Part shown: piece by piece, positions 39,473 through 47,874 of the stretch | Position numbering within the stretch: the first letter of the stretch is position 1 | Layout of the letters: each line of letters starts with the position of its first letter | Program-made: the position numbers and the translations under genes | The notes under the pieces: model-generated | What the model saw: only the letters and a program-made list of their open reading frames with translations | Databases searched by the model: none | What the model was told of the DNA's origin: nothing | Origin: Azospirillum sp. SYSU D00513 | GTDB taxonomy: Bacteria > Pseudomonadota > Alphaproteobacteria > Azospirillales > Azospirillaceae | Direction: 5' to 3' | Length of the DNA stretch: 64,000 nucleotides | NCBI RefSeq assembly: GCF_017356015.1 | Contig: NZ_JAFIQV010000006.1 | Span: 1 to 64,000, forward strand

Positions 39473-41138
39473 CCCGGAGGTCGAGTTCTCCCATATCGAC
39501 CGCCCGATATGGGAGCGCCTGGCCGTCCGGCAGCAGCATGAGGTACCGGCGGAGCAGCCAGACATTGCGCTCGAACAGCATGGTCAGGGGATAGAGCGCT
39601 GCCTGCTGGTTGCGCTCCAGCCCTTTCTCCAGCAGGCGGCGGCGCATGCCGTCGAGCAGCTCCGACTTGTCGGCGGTCACGGCCAGCAACGTCTCCCGCC
39701 GGTGCGGGTCATGCTCGGCGACCTCCTCGGCCAGCTCCTCCAGGAGGGCGTGCAGGCTTTCCGCGATCCCGGCGGCGAAGCGGGGCAGGGGGCCATCGGG
39801 TGGGCTTTCGAGCGGGCCCTCGCCGGGTGCGTCCAGCCCCTCGATCACGGCGACGAGGTCGCGCGTCCCGTCCATCAGCCCGCCCAAGATTTCGTTGCGG
39901 TTCTGCAGATGGATGATCCGCTCCAGCAGGTCGCGCGGGGGCGCGCCGGCGAGCAGGTCGGTGAGGGCGCCGTCCACCTCCGCCGCCACGGCGCGGCCGG
40001 CCTCGTGCAGGGTCCGGTAATCGTGCGGCGCCTCGGTCCCTGTGTCGGTGCGGACGTTGTCCAGCATCTCCGTCAGGAAGGGCAGGAGCCGCAGATGCTC
40101 GCGCTCGACCAGGGCCGGCACGCCGGCCGGATCGCTCAGCGCGCCCTCGAACAGGAAATGCGGACGCGACAGCTCCTCCTCCACCGTCGGCGGCGTGGCG
40201 CGCTCCACCATTGCATAGAGCAGCCGCATAACGGCGGTCACCGCCACGGCGGACACGACCTGCACCACCAAATAGAGCCAGGCGATCCGCTCCGCCAGCG
40301 TGTCGAATCCGGCGCGCAGGGCGTGCATGACCAGGGGCACCTCCAGCCCGGTTTCGACCAGGAAGAGCGGAACCAGCACCGCTACCCCGGCCAGCTTCGT
40401 GAAGAGCTGAAGGTCGGCCAGACGCTTGGGGGTGCCGTGCAGGTTGCTCGCCATGAACCAGACCGACAGGCCGGAGCCCAGGCTCGCCCCATAGACGATC
40501 ATCACCGCCTGTTCCGTCGCCAGCAGCCCGACCGAGACCATGGCCACGGCGATCACCGACACGGTGGAGGAGGACTGCGCCACGAGGCTCAGCAGGGCGC
40601 CGATCAGGAAGGCGATCAGAGGGGACTCGGCGGAGAAGCCGACGAACTCCCGCACGATCTCAAGTTCGCGCAGGGGTGCGGCCCCGGCCTTCACCAGGTT
40701 GAGCCCGAGAAACAGCAACCCGATGCCGAGCAGCGCCCCGACCGCGTTGCGGAACCGAGCCGACTTGTCCATCTCCATCTGATAGAGGACGCCGGTCACC
40801 CCCACCAGGAACAGGGCGATCAGCCGCAGGTCCAGCGCCGCCATCAGCACAAGGAGCGAGGTGCCGACATTCGCCCAGACGATGATCGGCACCGCCCGGC
40901 GCACCTCCACCACCCCGGCGGCGGCGAGGTTGATCACGATGAAGGTGACGGCGTTGGTGCTCTGCGTCAGGGCGCCGGCCAGCGTGCCGACCAGCCCCGA
41001 CAGCCAGGGAGACCGGGTGCTGCGCGTCATCAGCCCGCGCAGCCGCCGGCCGCCCATCTGCTTCAGGTTGGCGCCGATCAGCTTCACGCCGATGAAGAAA
41101 AGCCCGAGGCCGCCGAAGATCGCCGCGACGATGTCCAT
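39462..41138 (-). CDS. Na/Pi-cotransporter family protein with PhoU-like tail
   Basis: This 558-residue membrane protein has two inverted Na/Pi-cotransporter repeats, each with the QSxS-type hairpin motif: TQSTNAVTFIVINLAAAG near residue 60 and AQSSSTVSVIAVAMVSVG near residue 200. Hydrophobic segments run to about 310. A cytoplasmic helical tail of about 240 residues (EREHLRLLPFLTEMLDNVRT and later) resembles the PhoU-like tail of NptA/YjbB-type proteins. It probably moves phosphate or a related anion with sodium. It shares an operon with the small sensor-like gene upstream, 14 bases away. It ends within the last codons of the lanthipeptide precursor on the other strand, so it marks the edge of that locus. 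Confidence 0.85.
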   Translation of the reverse strand: MDIVAAIFGGLGLFFIGVKLIGANLKQMGGRRLRGLMTRSTRSPWLSGLVGTLAGALTQSTNAVTFIVINLAAAGVVEVRRAVPIIVWANVGTSLLVLMAALDLRLIALFLVGVTGVLYQMEMDKSARFRNAVGALLGIGLLFLGLNLVKAGAAPLRELEIVREFVGFSAESPLIAFLIGALLSLVAQSSSTVSVIAVAMVSVGLLATEQAVMIVYGASLGSGLSVWFMASNLHGTPKRLADLQLFTKLAGVAVLVPLFLVETGLEVPLVMHALRAGFDTLAERIAWLYLVVQVVSAVAVTAVMRLLYAMVERATPPTVEEELSRPHFLFEGALSDPAGVPALVEREHLRLLPFLTEMLDNVRTDTGTEAPHDYRTLHEAGRAVAAEVDGALTDLLAGAPPRDLLERIIHLQNRNEILGGLMDGTRDLVAVIEGLDAPGEGPLESPPDGPLPRFAAGIAESLHALLEELAEEVAEHDPHRRETLLAVTADKSELLDGMRRRLLEKGLERNQQAALYPLTMLFERNVWLLRRYLMLLPDGQALPYRAVDMGELDLRVTS

Positions 41139-41152
41139 TCCGCTACCGGCCC

Positions 41153-41845
41153 TTACACGTCGCGTTCGCGGCGGATCGCCGCGCGCAGGAACAGCCCGAC
41201 CAGCAGGACGCAGGCGACGAGGCCCCAGGTCGCCACCCGCCGCAGCCCGTCGTAGCGCGCCGTCGATTCCGTCTCGAGCGTCCGGCGGACCGCGAACACC
41301 TCGTCCCGGATGCCGTCGGCGAAGACGTTCAGCTCGGCGTCCAGCGTCCGGTCGACGCCGCGCAGCTCCTGGTCGGCGCGGGCCAGCGCCTCGCGCGGAT
41401 GGGTGGCCAGTGCCTCGCCGTAGCGGACGCTCACCGCGCGGTGCGCCTCGCGAAGCCCTGCCGCAGCAGCGCTCGGCGCCTCCCCGTCCGTGCCCTCGGC
41501 GAGCCGGCCCAGCAGATCGGCGACGCGTCCGTCCTCTTCGCGGAAGGCCGCCAGATAACGCTCATACTGCGCGTCGTCGCCGCCGCGCAGCAGCAGGTTC
41601 TTCCATTCCTGGACCTGCTTTTTGAAATGGACCTGCGCGCCGCGCGCCTCGTCCAGCCGGACGAGCAGCATCTCGACCCGCCGCATGTCGCCCAGATAGG
41701 ACTTGTGCGCGTAATAGAGCCCGAACATCCCGATCAGCGCCGTCGTCGTGATCGCGACGCCCAACAACCCCGCCAGCGGCACGAGCGTGCGCGTCTTGCT
41801 CCGCCGCGCCGGGCGCGAGGGCCGGCTCAAACTCTCGGTGCTCAT
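41153..41845 (-). CDS. Two-segment membrane protein with chemoreceptor-like periplasmic domain
   Basis: This 230-residue protein from ATG 41845 (MSTESLSRPS) has a basic N-terminus, a membrane segment near 22-45, a helical periplasmic region of about 150 residues (DEARGAQVHFKKQVQEWKNL, LRGGDDAQYERYLAAFREED) and a second membrane segment near 205-225, ending in a short basic tail. The periplasmic part, with the Q-V-x-x-W-K motif, resembles the four-helix ligand domains of methyl-accepting chemotaxis proteins. No HAMP or signalling domain follows. An in-frame ATG at 41887 would add 14 residues. Its place before the Na/Pi gene suggests a regulatory or accessory role there, by context only. Confidence 0.6.
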   Translation of the reverse strand: MSTESLSRPSRPARRSKTRTLVPLAGLLGVAITTTALIGMFGLYYAHKSYLGDMRRVEMLLVRLDEARGAQVHFKKQVQEWKNLLLRGGDDAQYERYLAAFREEDGRVADLLGRLAEGTDGEAPSAAAAGLREAHRAVSVRYGEALATHPREALARADQELRGVDRTLDAELNVFADGIRDEVFAVRRTLETESTARYDGLRRVATWGLVACVLLVGLFLRAAIRRERDV

Positions 41846-41987
41846 TCCTTCGGCCGCCTGCCGCCTGTGTCCGGTTCGGCGGATCATACAGCGCTACCAC
41901 GAAAGCGCCGAAGCGCTTCCATGTGAAAGATTTATGAAGAGGAGGGCGGCCAGCGTCTCCACTCTGCGCCGGATGGTTGTCCCTGCG

Positions 41988-42752
41988 CTAAAGCGGTGCG
42001 GAGGCCGTGCCCTTCATGAGGATCGGTCCGGTCGGGCGCCCGGTCGGGGATCCGGTGCTGGGTTCCAGGGTGATCTCGAACAGCTGTCCCTCGTCGGTCC
42101 GCGGCAGCTCATCCAGGTTCAGCCGCACCGTGCGGGCTTCGTCGATCAGGCCGATGGACACCGGACCGCGCGCCCGGTCCCACAAGGTCCAGATCTCCAG
42201 CGCCCGGCCGGCGGGAACGTCGATCGGCGCCAGGGGCACGAGTTCCGCGCGCCCGTCCCTGAAGGTATGAACGACGGCGGCGGGCTCGCGCGAGTCGGTG
42301 AGCAGCACGGCGATCATCGCCGGCTTGCGGCCGAGCTGCACGGCCGCCACACTCAGGGCGACGGACAGCAGGACCGCGGCGGCGCTCGCGGCAAGCCCGA
42401 TGCCCCGCCAGAAGCCGAGGCTGCGCCAGAGACGGGACAGGGCCGGCTCCGGCTGCGCTTTCCGTTCCGGCCAAGCCGCTTCCGCCCGTACCGTTTCCGT
42501 CCGGATGCCCGCCGCCGGCTGCGCCGTTGCGGGTGCGTCGAGGCCGGCCTCGATGCGGGTCCACAATCCCTGGGGGAGGGGGAGGGACGGGGCCGTCCGG
42601 TCCAGTTCCGACAGACGCTCCCGCCAGTCCGCCACATGGGCGGCGTAGGCCGGGTCCTCGGCCAGGAGCCGTTCCGCCTCCTGCATGTCCCGCGGATCCA
42701 GCAGGCCCAGAACATAGGCTGCCGCGAACGCGTCGCGATCGTCCGCCGTCAT
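41988..42752 (-). CDS. Membrane-anchored anti-sigma factor (RskA family)
   Basis: This 254-residue protein begins MTADDRDAFAAAYVLGLLDP, the zinc-free anti-sigma domain type seen in RskA/anti-sigma-K proteins. It has one membrane segment (about 116-140, GLAASAAAVLLSVALSVAAV) and a periplasmic part with the family's LVPLAPIDVPAGRALEIWTL segment. It would hold the ECF sigma factor at the membrane until a periplasmic signal releases it. Its ATG overlaps the sigma-factor stop (ATGA), as usual for such pairs. A frame extending to 42911 is antisense noise from the sigma gene's region. Confidence 0.9.
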   Translation of the reverse strand: MTADDRDAFAAAYVLGLLDPRDMQEAERLLAEDPAYAAHVADWRERLSELDRTAPSLPLPQGLWTRIEAGLDAPATAQPAAGIRTETVRAEAAWPERKAQPEPALSRLWRSLGFWRGIGLAASAAAVLLSVALSVAAVQLGRKPAMIAVLLTDSREPAAVVHTFRDGRAELVPLAPIDVPAGRALEIWTLWDRARGPVSIGLIDEARTVRLNLDELPRTDEGQLFEITLEPSTGSPTGRPTGPILMKGTASAPL

Positions 42753-43315
42753 CCCATGCACTCCTTGAGGACGGACAGCGACCGCCTGATCCAGGATTTG
42801 ACCGTTCCGAGCGGCACGCCGATCCGGCCGGCCAGCTCGCCGTGGCTGAGCCCGTTCCCATAGGCGAGCACGATGGCGTCGCGCCGCGCGGGGTCGAGCT
42901 TTTCCAGGCACCGCCTCAGGCGTCCGTTCTCCGAGAGCCGCATGATCATGGCATCCGGCTTGTCCTCCTCGCTGAGGAGGCCCATCGGCTCGAAGTCGTC
43001 GACGAGGTCGGTGCGGACTTCCCCGCGCAGGATGTTCAGGGCGCGGTGGCGCAGGATGGCGAAGAGCCAGCCCCGCGCGCTTCCGCGCGCCGGATCGAAG
43101 CTGGCCGCGTGGCGCCAGACCTGGAGGAAGGTGTCGTGCACGGCCTCTTCCGCCAGGGCCGGGCGCCGCAGCATCCGCTGGGCGACGCCGAGCATGCGCC
43201 CGGCCTCGCCCTCGTAGATCTTCCGCAACGCCGCACGGTCGCCCCCGGCGCAGCGTTGAAGGGCTCTGCCGAGTTCGTCCTCGTCCAGGGCGGAGTCCTC
43301 CGAGCTTACTGTCAT
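42749..43315 (-). CDS. ECF-type RNA polymerase sigma factor
   Basis: This 188-residue sigma-70-family protein has region 2 (MLRRPALAEEAVHDTFLQVW, GSARGWLFAILRHRALNILR) and region 4 (LEKLDPARRDAIVLAYGNGL, SHGELAGRIGVPLGTVKSWI) but lacks regions 1 and 3, as expected for the ECF group. The start at ATG 43315 is preceded by GGAAG. A GTG at 43408 that overlaps the preceding gene's stop would add 31 residues and cannot be excluded. It pairs with the RskA-like anti-sigma factor downstream. It could be the output of the partner-switching proteins 9 kb away, but RsbW-type kinases rarely bind ECF factors, so I do not assume that. Confidence 0.93.
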   Translation of the reverse strand: MTVSSEDSALDEDELGRALQRCAGGDRAALRKIYEGEAGRMLGVAQRMLRRPALAEEAVHDTFLQVWRHAASFDPARGSARGWLFAILRHRALNILRGEVRTDLVDDFEPMGLLSEEDKPDAMIMRLSENGRLRRCLEKLDPARRDAIVLAYGNGLSHGELAGRIGVPLGTVKSWIRRSLSVLKECMG

Positions 43316-43404
43316 TCCGGCTTCCGGGCAGCGTTGGTCCGTATCGTTATCGACGCTGCCGCCGAGTTCGGCAACCCTTCCAAGAGTCGTGGAAGGGCGG
43401 AGAT

Positions 43405-44196
43405 TCACCGCGCCGCCGGAAGCACGGCGATGTCCATGAACTCGTCCGTCGCGCCGGTGACCTTGCCCACGCTCTTCGCCTGGCCGGTCGCGAGGTCGAT
43501 GCGGTGCAGGGTCCCGCCCGTCAGCAGCCAGCCGACGTTCCGCATCGCGCCATCGCCCGCCGTCTCGTTCGCGATGTCGAAGGCCATGCCCGACCCCGTC
43601 ACGCCGAGCTTGCCGACCGTGCCCAGGATGCCATCGTTCGGCGGTGCCTGCTTCACCAGGAGCCCGGACGCGGCGTCCAGGTCGAAGAGTGCGGTTTCCT
43701 TCGCGCCCTTCATGGAATTGGTGTAGGCGCCGGCGGCGATGCTGGGCGTCATTCCCCGGTTCGTGTCGGCGTCCGCGTAGCGGAGCATGCCGTCCTTCGT
43801 CGTCATGCCGTCATCGACGTTGACGCGCAGGTTGGTTCCGTCGGACCCCATCACCCGCAGGCGGTCCGCCACGGGATTGAAGTCCACCGTCACGCGTGCA
43901 CCGGCGGCGGGCATCACGCTCAGGGCCGATTTGCGCATGACCGTTCCGGCACGGGTGTCGATGGCGTAAAGCGTACCGTTCCTCGACAGACCGTAGAGCA
44001 TTCCGTCGGCCGGCCGGACGTCGATCCCGACGATCTCCGAATCCGTGCCGTTGAGGGTCATGATGCGCCCGATGGTCATCGAGCCGGTGTCGATCATGGC
44101 GATGCGCGAGGAACCGGCCAGTGCGGCGAGCGTGTCGGCGTGGGCGGGAGCGGTGAGCGCAAGGGCGGCGACGGCGGCGAGGATCATGCTCTTCAT
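43405..44196 (-). CDS. Secreted DUF4394 protein
   Basis: This 263-residue protein has a signal peptide (MKSMILAAVAALALTAPAHA) and a repeat-rich domain of the DUF4394 type, with segments GIDVRPADGMLYGLSRNGTL, RVTVDFNPVADRLRVMGSDG and NLRVNVDDGMTTKDG, likely a beta-propeller-like fold. The biochemical role of the family is unknown. It is the first gene of the operon with the ECF sigma and anti-sigma factors; its stop overlaps a possible GTG start of the sigma gene. It may be a periplasmic target of, or signal source for, the sigma system. Confidence 0.82.
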   Translation of the reverse strand: MKSMILAAVAALALTAPAHADTLAALAGSSRIAMIDTGSMTIGRIMTLNGTDSEIVGIDVRPADGMLYGLSRNGTLYAIDTRAGTVMRKSALSVMPAAGARVTVDFNPVADRLRVMGSDGTNLRVNVDDGMTTKDGMLRYADADTNRGMTPSIAAGAYTNSMKGAKETALFDLDAASGLLVKQAPPNDGILGTVGKLGVTGSGMAFDIANETAGDGAMRNVGWLLTGGTLHRIDLATGQAKSVGKVTGATDEFMDIAVLPAAR

Positions 44197-45182
44197 CTCG
44201 GATCTCCGATCACAGTTCAGCCAACGGGTGGCCTGTGCCGCCTATAGTCGGAGCCCCCCGCCTTTGGATGCACGACGGCGAAAGTTTATTTTTGGACCGG
44301 CGGGCGCGGGTGCGCATCGTACTGGTCAACAGCGTCATGACACGGCCTCAACGGACCCGCAGAGGGCCTGGCACCTGCCGACCGGGGTCATGCCGCAGTG
44401 GTCGCGGCTTGCCTGTTTGCCGGTCCCAAAAGGCTGTCCGCCCTCGGAACTCCGAGGGACCGGCGCCGCTCAACGTCCGATATGATAAGGGACGCGGTTA
44501 AGATTCCAAACGGCCCGTTCGTACCGAAAGCATAAACGCAAATGATCCTATCGGGGTATTCATGCTGGCGATGCGGTTGCAAGTGCCCTGCTGTCGGCCG
44601 ACTATTTTGACCCGCAGGAGAACTCAAATTAGGAATACCCCGTTCGTTCATTTGGCTTCGGCCTCGCTTAAGACAGCTGCGGGGCGAACGGACATCCGAT
44701 TGCGCGCTTCATTTTAAAATGCTGTTAAGTAATTGCTCCGAACGCCTTGCTAAGGATGGGGCATAGTGCGGTAATTGCAGCTGGAACCTTGTTGCGGTGC
44801 GGTAGGATGCGGATTCAGAGTAGCTGGACGATACGCCTGCTTTTCACAATGAATTGCATATCTTTCCCTTTGTTCCCTGCGGCTTGCTCGGGGATGGTCA
44901 GCCGTGAGGTTAGAATGGCGTGCTTTCATTTGAAAAGGGGTTCACTATCGAAAGTATACGCGCTGTTCCTCATCAAAATAGGGTTATATCGTGAAGCTAG
45001 TTGCCTATGGATGAGTGCATCAGATAGGAAGTTCAGGACCGGGCGGCCTTTTAAATCGAGGGAAATAAAAGACCGCTCGCTTCGCTCTGAACATATGCTT
45101 TTGATCAGAGCGCCCTCCAGACAACATCCAGTCAGAAAGCTTTCAAACGCCATGAAGCGGAATAAGCGGAGGCTAATTCAAA
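44197..45182. other. Long gene-poor stretch with falling GC
   Basis: No gene I can support lies here. The left part probably holds the promoter of the DUF4394/sigma operon. At 44441-44458 there is a perfect palindrome. From about 44640 to 45180 the base composition shifts clearly to A and T (for example TTTTAAAATGCTGTTAAG and TTTCATTTGAAAAGG). An open frame at 44747-45199 has no recognisable features and an unlikely composition. Confidence 0.4.
44441..44458. promoter_or_regulatory. Perfect 18-bp palindrome
   Basis: CCCTCGGAACTCCGAGGG reads the same on both strands. It is too symmetrical to be expected by chance in a given spot and may be an operator or a short hairpin, but no adjacent gene decides its role. 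Confidence 0.4.
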
Positions 45183-45476
45183 ATGTCGAAAAAGTCTGAA
45201 TACACTCTTTGCTACACTCTGAATGGCAGCGCTTATTACGAGGAAATACAAGGCGTCGACAGGGCAAAGGACCAAGTCGCGATGCTTGCGAGCTGTGGTG
45301 CGACGGAAGTCGAGGTCCTGGACATGCGCGGCGCTCTTGCTCCGGTCCATGATCGGCTCATTCGGCATTTTTACAAACATTCTGCCAATGACCGCGTGGG
45401 TGAGGATAATAAGGTCATCCGCCTGCCGCGCAAAACGAAGAATTTATGCAATGGAACGAGCGCGCTGGCCGACTGA
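45183..45476 (+). CDS. Small orphan protein of unknown function
   Basis: This predicted 97-residue soluble protein (MSKKSEYTLCYTLNGSAYYE ... RLPRKTKNLCNGTSALAD) is unlike any family I recognise. GGAGG lies about 11 bases before the ATG, and a convincing terminator follows 45 bases after the stop. Both support a real, separately transcribed gene. Codon use is less GC-biased than that of neighbours, which fits the AT-richer surroundings and possible acquisition. The pattern of alternating beta-like and helical residues (YTLNGSAYYEEIQGVDRAKD) could be a small alpha/beta fold, but this is a guess. Confidence 0.5.
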   Translation: MSKKSEYTLCYTLNGSAYYEEIQGVDRAKDQVAMLASCGATEVEVLDMRGALAPVHDRLIRHFYKHSANDRVGEDNKVIRLPRKTKNLCNGTSALAD

Positions 45477-45520
45477 AGCATCATGAACGCAGGCAACCAG
45501 ACCGTATGACCGCTCTTATG

Positions 45521-45552
45521 AAAACCTGCAGGCACATGATGTCAGGTTTTTT
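45521..45552 (+). terminator. Factor-independent terminator
   Basis: AAAACCTG (45521-45528) pairs with CAGGTTTT (45543-45550), and the T run extends to 45552. Position and orientation fit termination of the small orphan gene ending at 45476. Confidence 0.7.
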
Positions 45553-45805
45553 GAGAGCATGTCGTAACAGGTCGTGGATTCCAGGCCGATAATATCGGGG
45601 TGGTTTTTAAAAGCGAGTTGCCTGAAAGCTGCGGTCCCATAGGCTGGACAGTCTCCATATCACGCCAGTATTGTGTTCAAATCATGGCGTGTGTGGCGGT
45701 CGGGGCTCCCACACCGCGTTCTGCCGGATGTTCCGCTTTCCACGACGGCTCAACCGACGCCCGCGCTCCCTCCGTGCTCTCTTCGGCAGGGATGCCGATC
45801 CCGCT

Positions 45806-45837
45806 GCCTGTCGCGTTCGAAAGAAAACGCGACAGGC
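45806..45837. promoter_or_regulatory. 12-bp inverted repeat upstream of mucR
   Basis: GCCTGTCGCGTT (45806-45817) and AACGCGACAGGC (45826-45837) form a perfect stem around an 8-base loop, 72 bases before the mucR start. It may be an operator, or a terminator/attenuator for transcription entering mucR. Confidence 0.5.
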
Positions 45838-45874
45838 GTTCAAAGCATGCTGGTCTCTACGTTGGCCAACGCAG

Positions 45875-45899
45875 AAAACATGCAGGCAAAACATGCAGG
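45875..45899 (+). repeat. Tandem 12-bp repeat just before the mucR ribosome-binding site
   Basis: AAAACATGCAGG occurs at 45875-45886 and 45888-45899, a 13-bp period. The second copy runs into the GGGAGG ribosome-binding site. Binding here would block both transcription elongation and translation, so autoregulation is plausible. Confidence 0.6.
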
Positions 45900-45908
45900 G
45901 AGGTCAAG

Positions 45909-46313
45909 GTGGACACCAAGCTTCGAAAGCTTACGGTCGAGATCGTTGCTGGTTACCTTGCCGGAAATCCGCTGAACGCCGATGACCTTCCAACGCTTAT
46001 CGGCACCGTCTACGACGCGCTGAGCGGCCTTGGGAAGGAAGAGGAGCCTCCGGCGGAGGCAACGAAGCTTATCCCCGCCGTGCCGCTCCGCAGGAGCGTG
46101 ACCGCGGATTACATCGTGTGCCTCGAATGCGGAGCGCGAAACGCGATCATGAAGCGCCATCTTCGCACATGGCACGGCATGGGTGAGGAGGAATACCGGA
46201 CGCGCTGGGGACTGCCGTCGAGCTATCCCATGGTGGCCCCGAACTACAGCACGGCGCGGTCCAATATGGCCAAAGCGTTCGGCCTTGGAAAGCATCGTTC
46301 CAGGGAAAGCTGA
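45909..46313 (+). CDS. mucR: MucR/Ros-family zinc-finger transcriptional regulator
   Basis: This 134-residue DNA-binding protein is typical of alphaproteobacterial exopolysaccharide and virulence regulators. The N-terminal helical region (KLTVEIVAGYLAGNPL, DDLPTLIGTVYDAL) is followed by the Ros-type C2H2 zinc finger, C71-x2-C74-x9-H84-x4-H89 in the segment CLECGARNAIMKRHLRTWH. The signature tail EEEYRTRWGLPSSYPMVAPN comes next. I chose GTG 45909 because GGGAGG lies just upstream and the family begins here; the open frame upstream is not conserved sequence. The exopolysaccharide genes starting at 50 kb are a likely part of its regulon, by family analogy. Confidence 0.92.
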   Translation: MDTKLRKLTVEIVAGYLAGNPLNADDLPTLIGTVYDALSGLGKEEEPPAEATKLIPAVPLRRSVTADYIVCLECGARNAIMKRHLRTWHGMGEEEYRTRWGLPSSYPMVAPNYSTARSNMAKAFGLGKHRSRES

Positions 46314-46551
46314 ATTCCAGCGCGTTGCCCGTTGTCGCCGCTCCGTCATGCCGCCGGTGGCAGGGACGCCCATGACAAAGGCAGCGCTGGGGATTGGAAA
46401 TGGGGCGGGGGAAGCCTTCCGGATTGCCCCGGCGATGCCGCTCCACGGTTCATCCCGCACGCCCCATCATATCGACAAGGCCCAAACGTGATCGGCACGT
46501 TCGCGGGCGGCATGTCCGTTCCGGCCGATCCGGCATTGATCTTGGATCCGC

Positions 46552-46585
46552 GGCCCTGCGCCACGTGGGAGGAGGCGGCAGGCCC
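46552..46585 (-). terminator. Possible terminator after metK
   Basis: GGCCCTGCGCC (46552-46562) and GGCGGCAGGCCC (46574-46585) can form an imperfect GC-rich stem immediately beyond the metK stop. There is no T tract, so confidence is limited. Confidence 0.4.
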
Positions 46586-47755
46586 TCAGTAGAAGGCGGT
46601 GTGCAGGTCGTGCGCAAGGTCGGTGCGCTCCCAGGAGAAGCCGCCGTCGGCGTCCGGCTCGCGGCCGAAATGGCCGTAGGCGGCGGTGCGGGCGTAGATC
46701 GGCCGGTTCAGCCCGAGATGCGTGCGGATGCCGCGCGGGCTGAGGTCGACCAGCTGCTGGAGGACGACCGACAGGCGGTCCTCGTCCACCCTGCCGGTGC
46801 CGTAGGTGTCCACATAGACCGACAGCGGCTTGGACACGCCGATGGCGTAGGAGACCTGGATCGTGCAGCGGTCGGCCAGCCCGGCCGCCACCACGTTCTT
46901 GGCGAGGTAGCGCGCGGCGTAGGCGGCCGAGCGGTCCACCTTGGTCGGGTCCTTGCCCGAGAAGGCGCCGCCGCCGTGCGGGGCCGCCCCGCCGTAGGTG
47001 TCCACGATGATCTTGCGCCCGGTCAGGCCGGCGTCGCCGTCCGGGCCGCCGATGACGAAGCGGCCGGTCGGGTTGACGTAGAAGCTGTCCTCGCCGCACA
47101 TCCAGCCTTCCGGCAGGATCTTCAGGATGTGCGGGCGCACCAGCTCGCGCACCTCCTCCTGCGACACGCCCTCGGCGTGCTGGGTGGAGACCACCACGGC
47201 GGTGGCGCGGACCGGCTTGCCGTTCTCGTACTGGAGGGTCACCTGGCTCTTGGCGTCGGGGCCGAGCCAGGGAGCCGCACCGGAGTGGCGTGCGTCGGCC
47301 AGCGACTTCAGGATGGCGTGGCTGTAGTGGATCGGGGCCGGCATCAGGGCCGGCGTCTCGCGGCAGGCGTAGCCGAACATGATGCCCTGGTCGCCGGCGC
47401 CCTCGTCCTTGTTGCCGGCGGCGTCCACGCCGACGGCGATGTCGGCCGACTGGGAGTGGACGAAGCACTTCACGTCCATGTTCTTCCAGTGGAAGCCGTC
47501 CTGCTCGTAGCCGATGCCCTTCACCGCCTCGCGCGCCACCTCGACCAGCCGGTCGGCGGTGATGGAGGCCGGGCCGCGCACCTCGCCGGCCAGAACCACC
47601 TGGTTGGTCGTGGCCATCGTCTCGACCGCGACGCGGGCGTAGGGATCCTGGGACAGGTACAGGTCGACGATGGCATCGGAAATGCGGTCGCAGACCTTGT
47701 CCGGATGACCTTCGGACACGGACTCGCTGGTGAAATTGTATCTGCCTGCTTTCAT
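46586..47755 (-). CDS. metK: S-adenosylmethionine synthetase
   Basis: This 389-residue enzyme makes S-adenosylmethionine from methionine and ATP. It is full length. Signatures include [20 protein letters not shown] at the start (metal/ATP site), [17 protein letters not shown] (family signature 1), and [20 protein letters not shown] (signature 2, phosphate binding). ATG 47755 is preceded by AAAAGGAG and begins the family N-terminus. It lies downstream of manC on the same strand, separated by a strong stem-loop. Its product is the methyl donor for the methyltransferase domain encoded at 51753, among many other uses. I found no SAM riboswitch pattern in the 120-base leader. Confidence 0.97.
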   Translation of the reverse strand: MKAGRYNFTSESVSEGHPDKVCDRISDAIVDLYLSQDPYARVAVETMATTNQVVLAGEVRGPASITADRLVEVAREAVKGIGYEQDGFHWKNMDVKCFVHSQSADIAVGVDAAGNKDEGAGDQGIMFGYACRETPALMPAPIHYSHAILKSLADARHSGAAPWLGPDAKSQVTLQYENGKPVRATAVVVSTQHAEGVSQEEVRELVRPHILKILPEGWMCGEDSFYVNPTGRFVIGGPDGDAGLTGRKIIVDTYGGAAPHGGGAFSGKDPTKVDRSAAYAARYLAKNVVAAGLADRCTIQVSYAIGVSKPLSVYVDTYGTGRVDEDRLSVVLQQLVDLSPRGIRTHLGLNRPIYARTAAYGHFGREPDADGGFSWERTDLAHDLHTAFY

Positions 47756-47829
47756 GGCGCATCTCCTTTTGCAAATAATGCGTCGGACCGAAAGGTGCTT
47801 GCTCGCGATTGCTCCGGGGCCTTCCTGGC

Positions 47830-47868
47830 GGTCGTTCCTCCGGGACCGTCCGGTCCGGAGGAACGACC
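47830..47868 (-). terminator. Strong stem-loop between manC and metK
   Basis: GGTCGTTCCTCCGG (47830-47843) is the exact complement of CCGGAGGAACGACC (47855-47868). It lies just beyond the manC stop. There is no T run on the minus strand, so it may reduce rather than abolish read-through into metK. Confidence 0.6.
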
Positions 47869-47874
47869 CACCTT

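Noticed and set aside
42749-43315. The ECF sigma factor as the target of the RsbW/STAS/SpoIIE circuit
   Set aside because: It already has its own membrane anti-sigma factor in a coupled operon, and RsbW-type kinases typically act on other sigma classes.
44747-45199. A 150-codon frame in the AT-rich stretch
   Set aside because: It overlaps the start of the better-supported 97-residue gene in another frame, lacks a ribosome-binding site, and has an odd mixture of Cys, Met and basic residues.
47756-47829. Possible SAM riboswitch before metK
   Set aside because: The leader is short and I could not find the pseudoknot or conserved core of SAM-II, SAM-V or SAM/SAH classes; only the strong hairpin near the manC end is clear.
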